Assembly (NCBI GenBank): GCA_031213475.1 | Contig: JARUPZ010000027.1 | Coordinates: 2,541,001 to 2,605,000 of the forward strand | From: Nereocystis luetkeana | Taxonomy: Eukaryota > Sar > Phaeophyceae > Laminariales > Laminariaceae | Length of the DNA stretch: 64,000 bases | Direction of reading: 5' to 3' | Shown: piece by piece, positions 51,801 to 61,480 of the stretch | Position numbering within the stretch: position 1 is the first letter of the stretch | Layout: every line of letters begins with the position of its first letter | The notes under the pieces: model-generated | The model's database searches: none | What the model was told of the DNA's origin: nothing | What the model saw: only the letters and a program-made list of their open reading frames with translations | Position numbers and translations under genes: made by a program

Positions 51801-51883
51801 TGTGGAAACAGAACTTGGAGGGGGCGTGGGAATGCATATCTACTGTGCAGGAGCTCGGCCCGACGCCCTCTCCGCTCTACTAG
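45820..51883 (+). CDS. SEC13: SEC13, COPII coat and nuclear pore WD40 protein
   Basis: Exons 45820-46151, 49304-49543 and 51511-51883 join with phase 2 at both introns to a 314-aa protein, the usual length for SEC13. WD40 blades are evident: [20 protein letters not shown] near the start ([13 protein letters not shown]), [63 protein letters not shown], then the C-terminal [20 protein letters not shown] that is diagnostic of SEC13. SEC13 is a six-bladed propeller completed by a blade from SEC31 in the COPII outer coat, or from a Y-complex nucleoporin at the pore; it also occurs in the SEA/GATOR complex. Start ATG at 45820 follows a leader with no earlier in-frame extension of homology. Head-to-head with NOT4 across 1.1 kb, tail-to-tail with TIM14. 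Introns are 3.15 and 1.97 kb and repeat-rich. Confidence 0.95.
46815..46930. repeat. 57-bp tandem duplication with B-box-like sequence
   Basis: Two copies of a block containing CATGCGTGTGGGTTCAAATC and CGGCCGTAGCTTGCCAGGTG. GGGTTCAAATC matches a Pol III B-box, so the block may come from a tRNA-derived repeat. Confidence 0.8.
47845..47930. mobile_element. Decayed TTAA MITE copy C
   Basis: The right end (CCAAAACGGGACTGCAGTCC then TAAAAGGGTTAC) matches copies A and B. The left end is diverged (ACCCTTGATCGTTTTAGGAC) and its TTAA is lost. Confidence 0.55.
47989..49140. mobile_element. 1.15-kb long-inverted-repeat (foldback) element
   Basis: The ends CCTATGGGCTATGACAGTAA and TTACTGTCGCAGCCCATAGG are inverted. 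The inversion continues inward for roughly 480-520 bp per arm (e.g. CACGTGCCCTAGCGCTCACA against its complement), around a middle of about 130 bp at 48490-48620. ACGGAA and ACGGAG flank the ends, a possible target duplication. Arms are diverged and have no conserved protein. It sits in SEC13 intron 1. Confidence 0.85.
49544..51510 (+). other. Intron 2 of SEC13
   Basis: A 1.97-kb phase-2 intron. Its central part (about 50035-50845) is a copy of an 800-bp dispersed repeat; the rest (50990-51180) is A-rich with AAAGAAAGCAAAGAACGC-type repetition. No nested gene is supported. Confidence 0.85.
50035..50845 (+). mobile_element. 800-bp dispersed repeat, copy 1
   Basis: Aligned in the same order with 63126-64000. 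Shared blocks include CTTCGCTCCGCGGGCGGCCT, a GCGGGCGGC hairpin, TACGTACGTAC, ATCCCCGTCCCCTCTC, GAGCTTCTCTCTCAGCCTCG, CGATTCGGTCCGGGTAAAGC and TGTCTCGAGGCACAC. Neither copy has a conserved open frame, so it is non-autonomous. The class is unknown. Confidence 0.8.
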
Positions 51884-52587
51884 ATGTGGTCGCATCTTCC
51901 CTCGCCCATCCATCGTGCCGTCAATGGCGTCAGACGTCAGATAGCGTCCACGCGGGGGTGTTCGATGCGTGAATGCCTTTTCGCGTGGTTGTGCTGCGTT
52001 TGGCCATCATGTGGCTTATTGTGCTGTAGAGACTGCCAATAGCGCACGTATTGGTGTTGTAACGTCGGCAGTCTCGAGCATGGAGGCTCACGGAGTAAAG
52101 AGTTTTGAACTGCTTCCGTTTACATGTGTTCAGCAGGTTCCGTATCTGTGTTATGTGCATTGGACGTCGTGATTCCTTGGAGGGCTGGCAAGAAATGGGC
52201 GTAGGGTTCAAGTCGGGGAGTGCTGCGTGGCCTGGTCAAACTATGTGCAAAGTGCATTAGACATGATTGCACCGGCGTCCCGTGCCAAAGTTCCTGCTGG
52301 GAGTGCGTCTTGCCTCCTTTCGCGGCAAAGGCCGCCGAGTATCGTCTGCACAGTCGTGCGGAGGGAGGCTTTCATATCATCGCAACCGCGTACTGTCCAC
52401 AACGCGTGCCATTTGTTTGGCAGGAGGCCAGTGAGCGAACGGTCTGTTCATAATGGCACTAAAGTAGTTTCAGGCTCTCGATGACCTCGATTGTTTTGAC
52501 CTCCCATAGGAACGACACTATCTACTGCTAAAGGCAGTTTCCCACAACAAGGCGAACGCCCTTTTTTTCGCTTCCGTCGTACGGGTG
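51884..52587. other. Convergent spacer between SEC13 and TIM14
   Basis: About 0.7 kb between two stop codons; expected to be the two 3' UTRs. I see no other gene or repeat in it. Confidence 0.7.
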
Positions 52588-54222
52588 CTACCCTCTGCCC
52601 TTGAGGAGAATTTCCTTCGCTTCGTTGATCTTGGCTGCCATGTACTTTGAGCCCCCTTTATCCGGGTGGTTTATCATCAAGATTCTTCGGTGGGAGTCCT
52701 GGCGAAGGCAACACAAATAGAAGGGAAAAGGGGTTCGGTGGGACTCTCACTCACAGCGCGAAGTTTCAGGGAGTTACGTCTGAAACACATATCAAGCCTG
52801 GCCGGTTGCGCTCCCAAATAGTGGCAATGATATCTAGGTGGTGATACAACCCAATTTTTAGCCCACGCATACGTTGCCCCTTTGGCGAACGGAAGGGCAG
52901 TGCACGTCGGCTGGATGCCGGACGCCAATCTGTGGCCCACATCGGCTTTGGTATGTATATACGTCAAACATGAATACCTCGTAAACGGTGTGCCAAGAAA
53001 AAGGAGTAACGACCAGTTCTTTAAGCGAAGAATTTCCATTGGTCGACTCTTTTGTTTCAGAAAACCGAAGCAGGCAGTTCAACGTGTCCAACAGCCATCT
53101 GCGATGGAATATACGCACCTTAATTCGCTGCGGGGCCGCGCTTTCCCGAACCCCTAATACAAGAGCCGCCTCTTTCCTGGTCATCTTTTCATCGAACCCT
53201 CCTTCGTAGTGCCGTTTGCCGAACGCCCCGAACAAACTTCCCGCTCCCGCCTTGGTACCCTCCGGTGGCGCCGTGCTTGCCTCGCCATCAGCGGGCTTAG
53301 TGCCTTCCGCTGTTTCGCCTTCTTCCTTCGCTCCGGGTTGCGCGGCCTGCAGCAAACAGACGAAAGAAAGAAGCGTCGGATGTGTCAAGTGTTAGGTAGT
53401 GATGTAAGATGAAATCCTTCGAAGTAATCGGTTATAGATGGCCTCTGTATTACGGAAACAGCAGTAGGCCAAAGCGGACAGTTGCTTGGTGCGTGTAGTC
53501 CGGGTGTTGTCCTATTGTTGGCGGAATAGGAAGTACACACCTGGTACTACTGTAGTGTACCAAGTAGTCCGAGTCCCAGGTTCTAGTCTATCATATACCT
53601 GGTACAAGGGGGTGTGGATCTGTTATACCGCCGAAAAAACCCTCTCCCATTCCATTGGTGTGTACGATGTACGCTGGTGCACGTTAGGCGTTTTAACCTG
53701 GTATAGGTTAGGTATGATGCATATCTGGTAGCTGGTACGTCGTAGTACCTGGTTTGCTGGTATAGTATGTAAGTCACGTGGTTTTAGACCCCGAGCTCCA
53801 GCAGCCCGGACACCGCCATATTGTATGTGGTGGGCTTCAAGGTTTTGTCAGACTTCACACGCCTTCTAATTTGAATGTCAAACACCCCAGGACCGTATTG
53901 CCGTATAATAAAGAGGTAATGGCCGGCATCCCCGGTGGCTTAGTACGTAGGTGTTCCGCGTGCCTACCAAGATCAATTTCGTGGGTTCAAATTTCTTGCT
54001 TAAAAATTGATTAGCCGAAAGCTCCACAGCGTGAGTTAGCTACATTATAAATGAAAATCGACGAGCAGTGGGAATGCTGAAACCTATGCGCCACAAAAAG
54101 TGAAGGCACGTACCGGGCGGGGAAAGGGACGACACCTGTGACCACAGCTTGTCCAGAAGACCGCTGCGGGTAAAACCTTCTACCGGTACGAGTTAAGCTG
54201 GGAAGTGAAAGTGATGATTAAA

Positions 54223-54307
<85 letters not shown>

Positions 54308-57300
54308 CAACAGGTTCTGAGGTCAAACCTTATTTTTTCGTAAGGCTCTCGCCTAATCTTTCCCAAAACACCTCAAATGTCGTTCGGTATTGGCAAAACT
54401 TCCCGTCCTGAGAAGATCGAGCGCTGAAAAACGATCGCATCCACCCCTGTGCGAACTGAACGCTCTTTACGGTACACTATTAACACAGCAGTAGACACGC
54501 GCATGGATGGGTTTCAACGTGAACCAGACAGCAACAGCAGGCTGCAGCATTGTACGTACTTGATAGTCAGGGAGTATTGACGTTGGTTCTTCCACACAGC
54601 GTCGGAACTGGTCCACAGCAAAATGGTAGGACAGACGAAAGAGCTTGGTGGCTATTCGCCACAGAATCGAGGTGCCGTAGGGGCAATATCACAAATCGTC
54701 ACTCGTCTTGTTGTTCCAGTAGTACTCGGGGTCCCCTTCGCCCTTCTCCTTCTCGCTGAACCTCACTTTTCCAAGGCTAATAATATTAATAGTGCCGGTG
54801 GCTTCGTAGGTGGTCCGCGTGCCTACCTTTTCCAAGGCCAATTATATTTAATAGTGCCGGTGGCTTCGTAGGTGGCCCGCGTGCCTACTAAGATCATTTT
54901 CGTGGGTTCAAGTTTCACCGAGTGCATACGACTCGTAGGGCCACTTCTTACGCAGTCGGAAACTAGGATTGAAAAAGCCCGTTTCCGATCGATTATTTTT
55001 CCGACTGGATCGTGAGTAGCTACCCCTCTTATCGTCCGTCGAATCGAGTATACCTGGTACAGTTTTTGTGTTTTTCTGGAGACTCGCGACGCTTGATGTA
55101 AGGGAGGGAGTGTAGCTTGACCACTGCTGTAGCTCCAAGAAAAAAGGGTAGGGTCGTACACGGTCGGTTCCAAACTGCTTCGCCGTAATGCTCATGGGGT
55201 CAGAGAGGTCTTCATCTTCCAGCACCTGCGCACGACGACACATAAAATGCTGATGTTTTGCTTCGTTCTCGAGAAACGTGTGAGTTTCACACGCGGGGCG
55301 TTCTCCTCCACCTCGTCCTGGAGGCCATCAAGACGCTGGGTTTCTTCGACGGCCGCCAAAGCTACAGCCAGCGCAGCAGTTGGCAAAAGGTCATCGATAC
55401 CGCTAACTTCGGCCATCGGGTGTTGTCACGTGCTGCTGACGGGCGTAAATAAGGATGTATCACGCTGACTCGAGCCGAGCAGCAGCAGAAGTGACAGCAG
55501 CCAAGCCAGTGTCGCCGATGTTGTGGTGCGGGGTCGTGTCGTATGTCGTGTTGTTGTGTGGGTGTGTGATACTCTTACGAGTATGCGGCGGGACTTCCTA
55601 ACATTTCCTATGCATGAATCCGACTGACGAGTTGGATCGGAAATCTCAGCTTTTTCGACTGTCTGGTCCAGTTGGAAATCATAATCGAAAATTCTTGGAT
55701 TAAAAAGGCGCTTTTTCAACTGCTCAAGATTGCCATTTTTTGTTTCCACTCGGAAACCGGCTTTTTCAATCCTAGTTTCCGACTGCATAAGAAGTGGCCT
55801 AAGGACTTTTTCTTGCATAAAAATTGATCAGCGGAAAGCGCGACAGCGTGAGTTAGCTACATTCAATTAAAATCGACGAGCAGTAGGAATGCTGAACACT
55901 ATGCGCGACAGAAACTAAAGGCACGTACCGGGGGGAAGGGACGACACCTGTAACCACGGCTTGCCCAGAACAAGATCGCTGAGGGTGAAACCTCCTGCTG
56001 GTGCTGGAAAGTGATCACTTTTACTTTCCAGCCTAAGGCCATCTATGGCAAACCGGTTTTGGTTTCTGGAAATCGAGGTTGCAGCACCTTCGCAGGCGTA
56101 TTTGAATAGGGAAACGGGCGAATCGGACCCTCTTTTCTTGAAGTCCCACCAGTCATTTTGCGAGAGGCATGCAACGCCGTTTGCCGTTTCTTCAGGATAG
56201 CATTTTGAAAAATTGTCGGTACACTCCAGTTTCCTCTATTCAGTTTCGGACGCGATATATCTGAAAAGGAGGCCATTTTTTCGGTTGAAACGTCGATATA
56301 ATTCTGAACAGGCCTTGTTGATTTTTTGTCTGAAAATGACAACATCGTAAAAACCTCGAACGACACCCCTGAAGAAAAGAAAAACGGGTCTAGATACCTC
56401 TCCCCAAAAGACTGCCAAGTATTCTGAGAAGAGCGAGCCTGATTCGGTCGGACTCCCGGTCTAAAATACGTGAAAGCACGTATAAAACACACTTTCGGGT
56501 AAGTTTTTCGGTTTTCAAAACCCTCCCATGGCCTAAAGCTCATTCTTATCGGAGAGCTTTTTTCCCCAAATTTTCGACATTTTTTTCGCGCAATTTTTTA
56601 ATCTTCTATATTTTCCTGACATTTCTTTCCAAATGGGTGAAATTTAACGAACTTCATTTTTTTGCTTCTGGAGAATTTCACGAATAGTGATAGAACGCCT
56701 CCGCCTATTTATACGTATCTCCAATTATTTCCAAACTTTGGAGATTATGGCAAAACACGCTCTCCGATATAATAATGAGCCAATATACGGAGGCGTTCTG
56801 TCACTATTCGTGAAATTCTCCAGAAGCAAAAACATAAACTTCGTTAAATTTCACACATGTGGGGGAAAAATAGGAAAATAGGGAAAATTGAAAAATTGCG
56901 TGAAAAAAATGTCGAAAAAATGGGGAAAAAGCCCTCCGATAAGAATGCTCGTAGGAGGTTTTACCCTCAGCGATCTTCTGGACAAGCCGTAGTCACAGGT
57001 TTCGTCCCTTTTGCCCCCCGGTACGTGCCTTTATTTTTTGTCGCGCGTAGGGTTCAGCATTCCCACTTCTCGTCGATTTCCATCGAATATGGCTAACTCA
57101 CGCTCTCGCGCTTTCCGCTAATCAATTTTTTATGCAAGAAGAAGTCCCTACTGTACGAGCATGCACTCGGTGAGACTTGAACCCACGAAATTGATCTTGA
57201 TAGGCACGCGGACCACCTTTTGTACCAAGCCACCGGGGACGCCGGTGTTGCATAAGTGTACGTATGTTTGTCAATTTTTCGTAATTTTGCCAACTTTTCT

Positions 57301-60300
57301 CTTTGCACGAGCACTTTTCGGCAAAACACCAAGTACTCGGATACATGAAGCCCGGCCGGACACATTGGTCGAGGTCTCATCGCTGTCCGTACACTTTGGA
57401 GCTCGTGGCAGGCGCTCAAAGCTTTTTTTCCGGCGGGAGCGGATAAGACGATTTCCCTGGTTTCGATACAAGAGGTCTTATTTTACACGTACGTATCGGT
57501 AAATTGTCGTCTGTTTTCTTCACACCAGGTACACAACCAACAATCACAGATCCCATCGTTCCAACGCTGCCGCCCACTCGCCGTGCGAGTGCGACACACC
57601 CATATGCGCAGTATTGCTGTGGCTCGTTGTGTTAGTCGGAGCCTACCCTTCGTATTTCACCATCTTCTTGCCTCACTAGGTACCAGATTTGTTTTCATAC
57701 TTTTTTACGTACAAACCCAGACTGGCGTACCTGTATCATCATCACCTCTCTCCCTGCTGCTTCTTCTGCGTATGCTGTTTGTGATCCAACAATGCCACCG
57801 CTGCTCCAGCTGTGCTCGGCACAATGCGCCAACAGCAGAAGCAGGCAGCATACTATGCGCATGCGGCAGATGCGCGCTGCACTCTCAGTACTACAGTAGT
57901 AATGTTTGTTGTTGTCATCGGCATTGGTCTATGCACATACCTGCTGCTGTGTGTGTGACCGGCATGTTTTGCTCCTTACCGATCCCTGGATCATGGATCG
58001 TGTACATTCGTCGAGTCCAATACAACCAATCGACCGTACGAGCATCGTGTACAGCAACATTCGTACAAAAATATCTACCAGGTACATTAGATACTGACTG
58101 CTGTGTGTCCTACACTGCTGACCAATAGGTCCTAGAGCCAGCTGAAAGAGCACAGCAGTACACGTCCCTTTGTCGCAGTACGCACTGCGTATGTCTTCTG
58201 CCGCCGTTGCACTCTAAAAAAATCCTGCAATGTGTTCCAAATTATGAAAAAAACATATCGTTGTAGTTGTACTGCGGTAGTGTAGATGATAACCTGCACT
58301 TGACGCGTTACCGGGGTTCGACCCCCACGATCCTCGCTTCTTTTTTATTTCCACTTTTTTACTTGCTTGGTAGCAGTGCATCCACCTTGCTTTTGTGACC
58401 TAATATTTATACGTACTACAAGTTGTGTGTTTTTACGCAAGGAAGACGGCGGAGTTTGGGCGCGCTTATTTATGTGTGGCGTGCGTACATACCTCAATAT
58501 TTCACAGTTGCTCCCAATACTTGGGACTAAAGCAAAGTACGCCCGAGAAAATACAGTAGGTACTTCGTGCTTTCTCGCAGTATTTCGGGTTGGCACTGCA
58601 GCAGATACTGCGAGTGCCTCATGTATCTCGGGGTTTTGTACTGATGTGGGTACTGCAAGTGCACTTTCAGTATTTCGTACGTTAGCATTAATAGTGTTCC
58701 TACTGGGAATACTCGCAGTACCGAAATAGTCTCAATATATATGCTCAGTAATACTTGGAGTATGAAGTATACTTCGACCGTCTGTGCACCGTGTCGACAA
58801 TTCTCAGGCCCATTGTTCGGCACAAATCACTCACAGATGGTCCGACGAGTGGGAGTTGGAGCAAATTACTTTTGCTGGGGACAACTCGACTACTCAGAGC
58901 ACTGGCAGTATTTCGGGAATATGTACTGAAAGGAGTATGTACTGCGAGTACTCTCAGTATCTCGATGTTTTGTTTATTCTACCCTGAAGCCAAGAAACAT
59001 ATTTTTTGGGGGAATATATTTTGCAAGTTGTGCTGGATTTTACTCAGCCGGTCACAAAGTATCACGTCGCAACCTTGACCTCGCGCAACTCTTTGTACTT
59101 ACGTATACGCCGCAAGCATTGAATTGATCGCCGCGAGTCACGTGTTCAGTATCAACACCCCCTTACCCGTATACGTACCCTCTTTTATTTTTTTGTAGTA
59201 GCAATGATCCCAGACTATTTCCACAAACAGCGAAACATACAGCAGTAGTCTGTCCTCAAAAACAGGTATTTCAAACGACGAGTATTATTTCTTGCGCCAC
59301 TCCCCTTGGCATCTCCCGGAGGGGAACCTTGTACCCAACCAACACATGTACATAGGTCCTAGCCTTCAAGGCTTGCCTTAAAATTTGCCTTAACGCCTTT
59401 TTCTGAGAAGGGCGTGCCTTAAGAGGTGTTGGGTTAAGGCTCGTTGCCTAACGCTGAAAGAGGCCTCTCGGACGCTCTAAAGGCACGTTTTCGATGATTC
59501 TCGCGTACAAAAATAACGCCGTAAGACTGGAAACCTCAAAAATAGGGGACAGGGGGTTACATCCTCGGATCGCCGCAGACAACTACAGTAAGTAACTACT
59601 GTGTGCTGAACGACTCATTAGCTTAGTGTCATGCTGCGCCACAACTGTGGTGTTCGCCGCGGCGCCAGGAAGGACTCGGCGAGCGGTGGTGCCTCAGCGA
59701 CCGGTGGTGCTTCAGCGAGCGGTGGTGCCTCAGCGAGCGGCGGTGCCCCAGCGAGCGGTCGTGCCTCACCGTCGGGTGGTGCCCGTGCGCGCCCGGTCGA
59801 GGTGGAGGACAGCGGAGATGATGCGGAGGGAGAGGGGGGAGAAGACGTTGACATGTAGTTCCTCCGCACTAGCGGGAATGCGGGAATCGAAGGCCCAAGG
59901 CCCCGAGCGCGTTGTTTCCCTGCCCTCGTGAACGTATGATGGCTCTACAGTAGGGATCATAGTAGTGTGCAGTTGATGGATATACACCATGCACGGTGTT
60001 TCGTGAACGGTTGCGCGTGGTTCTGTAGTACAACAAGCGTCGCCGTTGTGCTCAGCAAGACCATACCGGTAGTGCACAGCAGTGCGCCACTTGGCAGGCA
60101 ACCGGTACTTTCTTTCGTGTTTGCTCCTTGGGTGCGGATGTACTGTTGTTGTCGGGGCCGATGCTGAAAATACAATGTCAACACCAAAAATATGTTCAAT
60201 CGGCGGAGGTAATACTACAGGGTTTTGTTTTCAATAGTCTACCGCTGCAGTACTTGTTTTTTTTCTCGCATGTGCGCGCATCCACAGCGAGGTCTACCCT

Positions 60301-61260
60301 GGCAGAATACCAGCCTAGGTGGTGAAAACGTAAGACTTTACCAGGTAGCTACGAGTAAGACTCGTGCACAACGAAAAATAGACTTTTTCGCTTCTTGTTC
60401 ACGTTATATACGTGCACATATATATACATTGTACCTGGTATATTATATTCGCCTTATTGTTCAAGGGTACACCCGCAGAGTTATTCGGCAAAAGTATCAG
60501 TCAACACTACCGCTATGTACACTACCGCCATGAAATATGATGTACGTCACGAACCCGGCACTTCCCTCTCTATTATAGGCATGTTCAGGCGAGATAAGCG
60601 TTAACCCGTTTAGAACCGCAGTCCCGTTTCGGGGACACACTACTTGAAATTTGAGTGGTTTGTCCCCAAAACGGGACTGCGGTTCTAAAAGGGTTAAGGC
60701 TCACTTAAGGCTTTTTTTAAGGCTCGTGCCTATCTGTAAGGCTTTTGCCTAAAAACCAATAGCCATTCGGGCCTAAAAGCTAGCTCTAGGGCCTACATGT
60801 ACAGGAGTTAGAGTACTATTAACATTAACTATTAACAGCAGTACAGCAGTACTCCAAACGTATCAAAGGTAAACTTAGGTCCTTCGAGAACTTTCACGGC
60901 ACACTCCGAGGCTGGCTGCGTTCAGAAAAAGTGTCAAGAATACTGCTGCAGGAGAGCTGTACAAGCCTGAGGAGGACCACTGACCTTGTACTTTTTGTAC
61001 TCCTGCACGCCATACCGCACTGCCATGGCCGACACAGCAATTCCTGCTCCAGCCATTAGCACCGTCGACTCATTGCGCCGCGTTACGTGGATATCTCGGG
61101 TCTGACCAACGAGTGCCTGGGCTCTGGCATACGGATCATCGTCTCGACTCTCTCGGAGGTGGCTGTTTACAGTCCCGAGTCGACCGAGTGAGGGAAGGTT
61201 ATGCCGACGGTATAAAGAAGGACTTGGTCTTGGGAACCGCGACAGCACACGGGTAGCCAT
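52588..61260 (-). CDS. PAM18: TIM14/PAM18, J-protein of the mitochondrial import motor
   Basis: Exons 61260-60985, 53346-53119 and 52698-52588, all phase 0, give 204 aa. The N-terminus ([17 protein letters not shown]) is basic and lacks acidic residues, like a mitochondrial presequence. One membrane segment follows at about 65-84 ([20 protein letters not shown]), then an Ala/Gly/Glu linker and the J-domain: [20 protein letters not shown], the catalytic HPD at residues 179-181 inside [19 protein letters not shown], and the closing [13 protein letters not shown]. This is the PAM18/TIM14 layout: inner-membrane anchored, J-domain in the matrix, stimulating mtHsp70 ATPase at the TIM23 channel. It is longer than human DNAJC19 (116 aa) because of the presequence and linker. 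Intron 1 is 7.64 kb and full of transposons; intron 2 is 420 bp. The gene starts 220 bp from the divergent PH-domain gene. Confidence 0.95.
53924..54306 (+). repeat. SINE-like repeat, copy 6, with (AAT)n tail
   Basis: Full-length plus-strand copy whose A-rich tail has become about 28 AAT units (54221-54304). It keeps the unoccupied TTAA site (GAGTTAAGCTGG) that is filled by the MITE in copy 3. Confidence 0.85.
54767..54888 (+). repeat. Tandem duplication of the SINE head, 61-bp unit
   Basis: Two adjacent units, each TTTTCCAAGGC, a T/A-rich stretch, then AGTGCCGGTGGCTTCGTAGG and CCGCGTGCCTAC. Only the second continues into SINE copy 7. Confidence 0.8.
54939..55799. mobile_element. 861-bp TIR element, Harbinger-like, inside SINE copy 7
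   Basis: Inverted ends of about 50 bp begin GGCCACTTCTTA and continue GCAGTCGGAAACTAGGATTG. TAG (54936-54938) and TAA (55800-55802) flank the element. Relative to intact SINE copies (CTCGTAGGGAC) this is a 3-bp target duplication with one later change, as in PIF/Harbinger elements. It has no transposase; its interior holds a short spliced open frame on the minus strand. Confidence 0.75.
55150..55416 (-). pseudogene. Possible captured two-exon gene fragment in the TIR element
   Basis: Minus strand, first part from an ATG at 55416: [20 protein letters not shown], then a stretch rich in D and E ending EENAPR. A candidate intron of about 60 bp (GTGAAA to GCGCAG, 55289-55230) is followed by [19 protein letters not shown]. 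The composition is coding-like and unlike the surrounding DNA, and it lies wholly between the inverted ends. I do not recognise the protein. It could be a host exon picked up by the element, or a chance open frame. Confidence 0.35.
56043..56543 (-). CDS. Unrecognised 166-codon open frame in a possible TIR element
   Basis: An open frame ([17 protein letters not shown] to FPETKTGLP) fills almost the whole space between AGGCCAT near 56036 and its complement near 56527. It is rich in Phe, Ser, Lys and Arg, unlike the host proteins here, and has no motif I know. It may be a fragment of a transposon protein, or an open frame by chance in A/T-rich DNA. Confidence 0.25.
   Translation of the reverse strand: MSFRPWEGFENRKTYPKVCFIRAFTYFRPGVRPNQARSSQNTWQSFGERYLDPFFFSSGVSFEVFTMLSFSDKKSTRPVQNYIDVSTEKMASFSDISRPKLNRGNWSVPTIFQNAILKKRQTALHASRKMTGGTSRKEGPIRPFPYSNTPAKVLQPRFPETKTGLP
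56541..56947. mobile_element. 407-bp foldback MITE
   Basis: Ends CATTCTTATCGGAG and CTCCGATAAGAATG are inverted, and the inversion extends almost to the centre: AATTTCACGAATAGTGA with CGCCTCCG at 56675-56706 against CGGAGGCGTTCTGTCACTAT at 56789-56808. Arms are about 170-190 bp. There is no coding capacity. Confidence 0.8.
56948..57243 (-). repeat. SINE-like repeat, copy 8
   Basis: Minus-strand copy, abutting the foldback MITE at its 3' side; the head is at 57160-57243 and carries a small insertion (TTTTGTA) in the A-box region. The A-rich tail is missing, probably lost to the MITE insertion. Confidence 0.75.
58555..58975. repeat. Cluster of CAGTATTTCGGG and TACTGCGAGTAC motifs
   Basis: Variants of GCAGTATTTCGGG, TACTGCGAGTACTCTCAG and CAGTATCTCG recur at least eight times in about 400 bp, in both orientations. 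There is no clear unit length. Lies in TIM14 intron 1. Confidence 0.5.
59631..59858 (+). CDS. Small repeat-rich open frame, 75 codons
   Basis: ATG at 59631. A basic start ([15 protein letters not shown]) is followed by five 18-bp units encoding variants of GGASAS, then an acidic end ([16 protein letters not shown]). It lies in TIM14 intron 1 on the opposite strand. No relative is recognised; it could be a short real gene or a GC-rich minisatellite that happens to be open. Confidence 0.25.
   Translation: MLRHNCGVRRGARKDSASGGASATGGASASGGASASGGAPASGRASPSGGARARPVEVEDSGDDAEGEGGEDVDM
60605..60693. mobile_element. 89-bp TTAA MITE, copy B
   Basis: Same length and ends as copy A (CCCGTTTAGAACCGCAGTCC and its inverse), flanked by TTAA at 60601-60604 and 60694-60697. 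It lies about 290 bp downstream of the TIM14 intron 1 donor. Confidence 0.85.
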
Positions 61261-61480
61261 GGTATAGCAGGTGTATGGTGTGCTCTGTGCTCACATCTCC
61301 AGCTGTACGTAGGTGAGATAACCCCTCTCGCCCTACCTGCCATGGCCTCCAACGCGTGAAACCGATACTAAGAAAAAAAGCGTTCGCACGATTTCGTGTA
61401 AAAAACATTTTGAAAAGAGAGAGGCTGTTTGTGTGATCAAGAAGAGACGTCCCTTGTCTTCGAGGTACACACATAACAAC
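61261..61480. promoter_or_regulatory. 220-bp bidirectional promoter region
   Basis: Only 220 bp separate the TIM14 ATG (minus) from the PH-protein ATG (plus), so the two genes probably share a promoter. I see no clear TATA box and cannot assign transcription starts. Confidence 0.5.

Larger units (their letters stand above)
54848..56030 (+). repeat. SINE-like repeat, copy 7, split by a transposon
   Basis: Head at 54848-54938 (GGGTTCAAGTTTCACCG), then the 861-bp element at 54939-55799, then the body resumes at about 55800 (AAGGACTTTTTCTTGCATAA) and runs to about 56030. Confidence 0.8.
53347..60984 (-). other. Intron 1 of TIM14, a nest of transposons
   Basis: A 7.64-kb phase-0 intron (donor GTCAGT, acceptor TGCTGCAG) between the membrane segment and the J-domain exons. 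Contents in order: SINE copy 6 with (AAT)n tail, duplicated SINE head, a Harbinger-like element inserted into SINE copy 7, a possible second element with a 166-codon open frame, a 407-bp foldback, SINE copy 8, a CAGTATTTCG motif cluster, a small repeat-rich open frame and a TTAA MITE. Confidence 0.85.

Noticed and set aside
54205-54304. An open frame with a poly-Asn run
   Set aside because: Produced by the (AAT)n tail of a SINE copy; it has no other coding feature.
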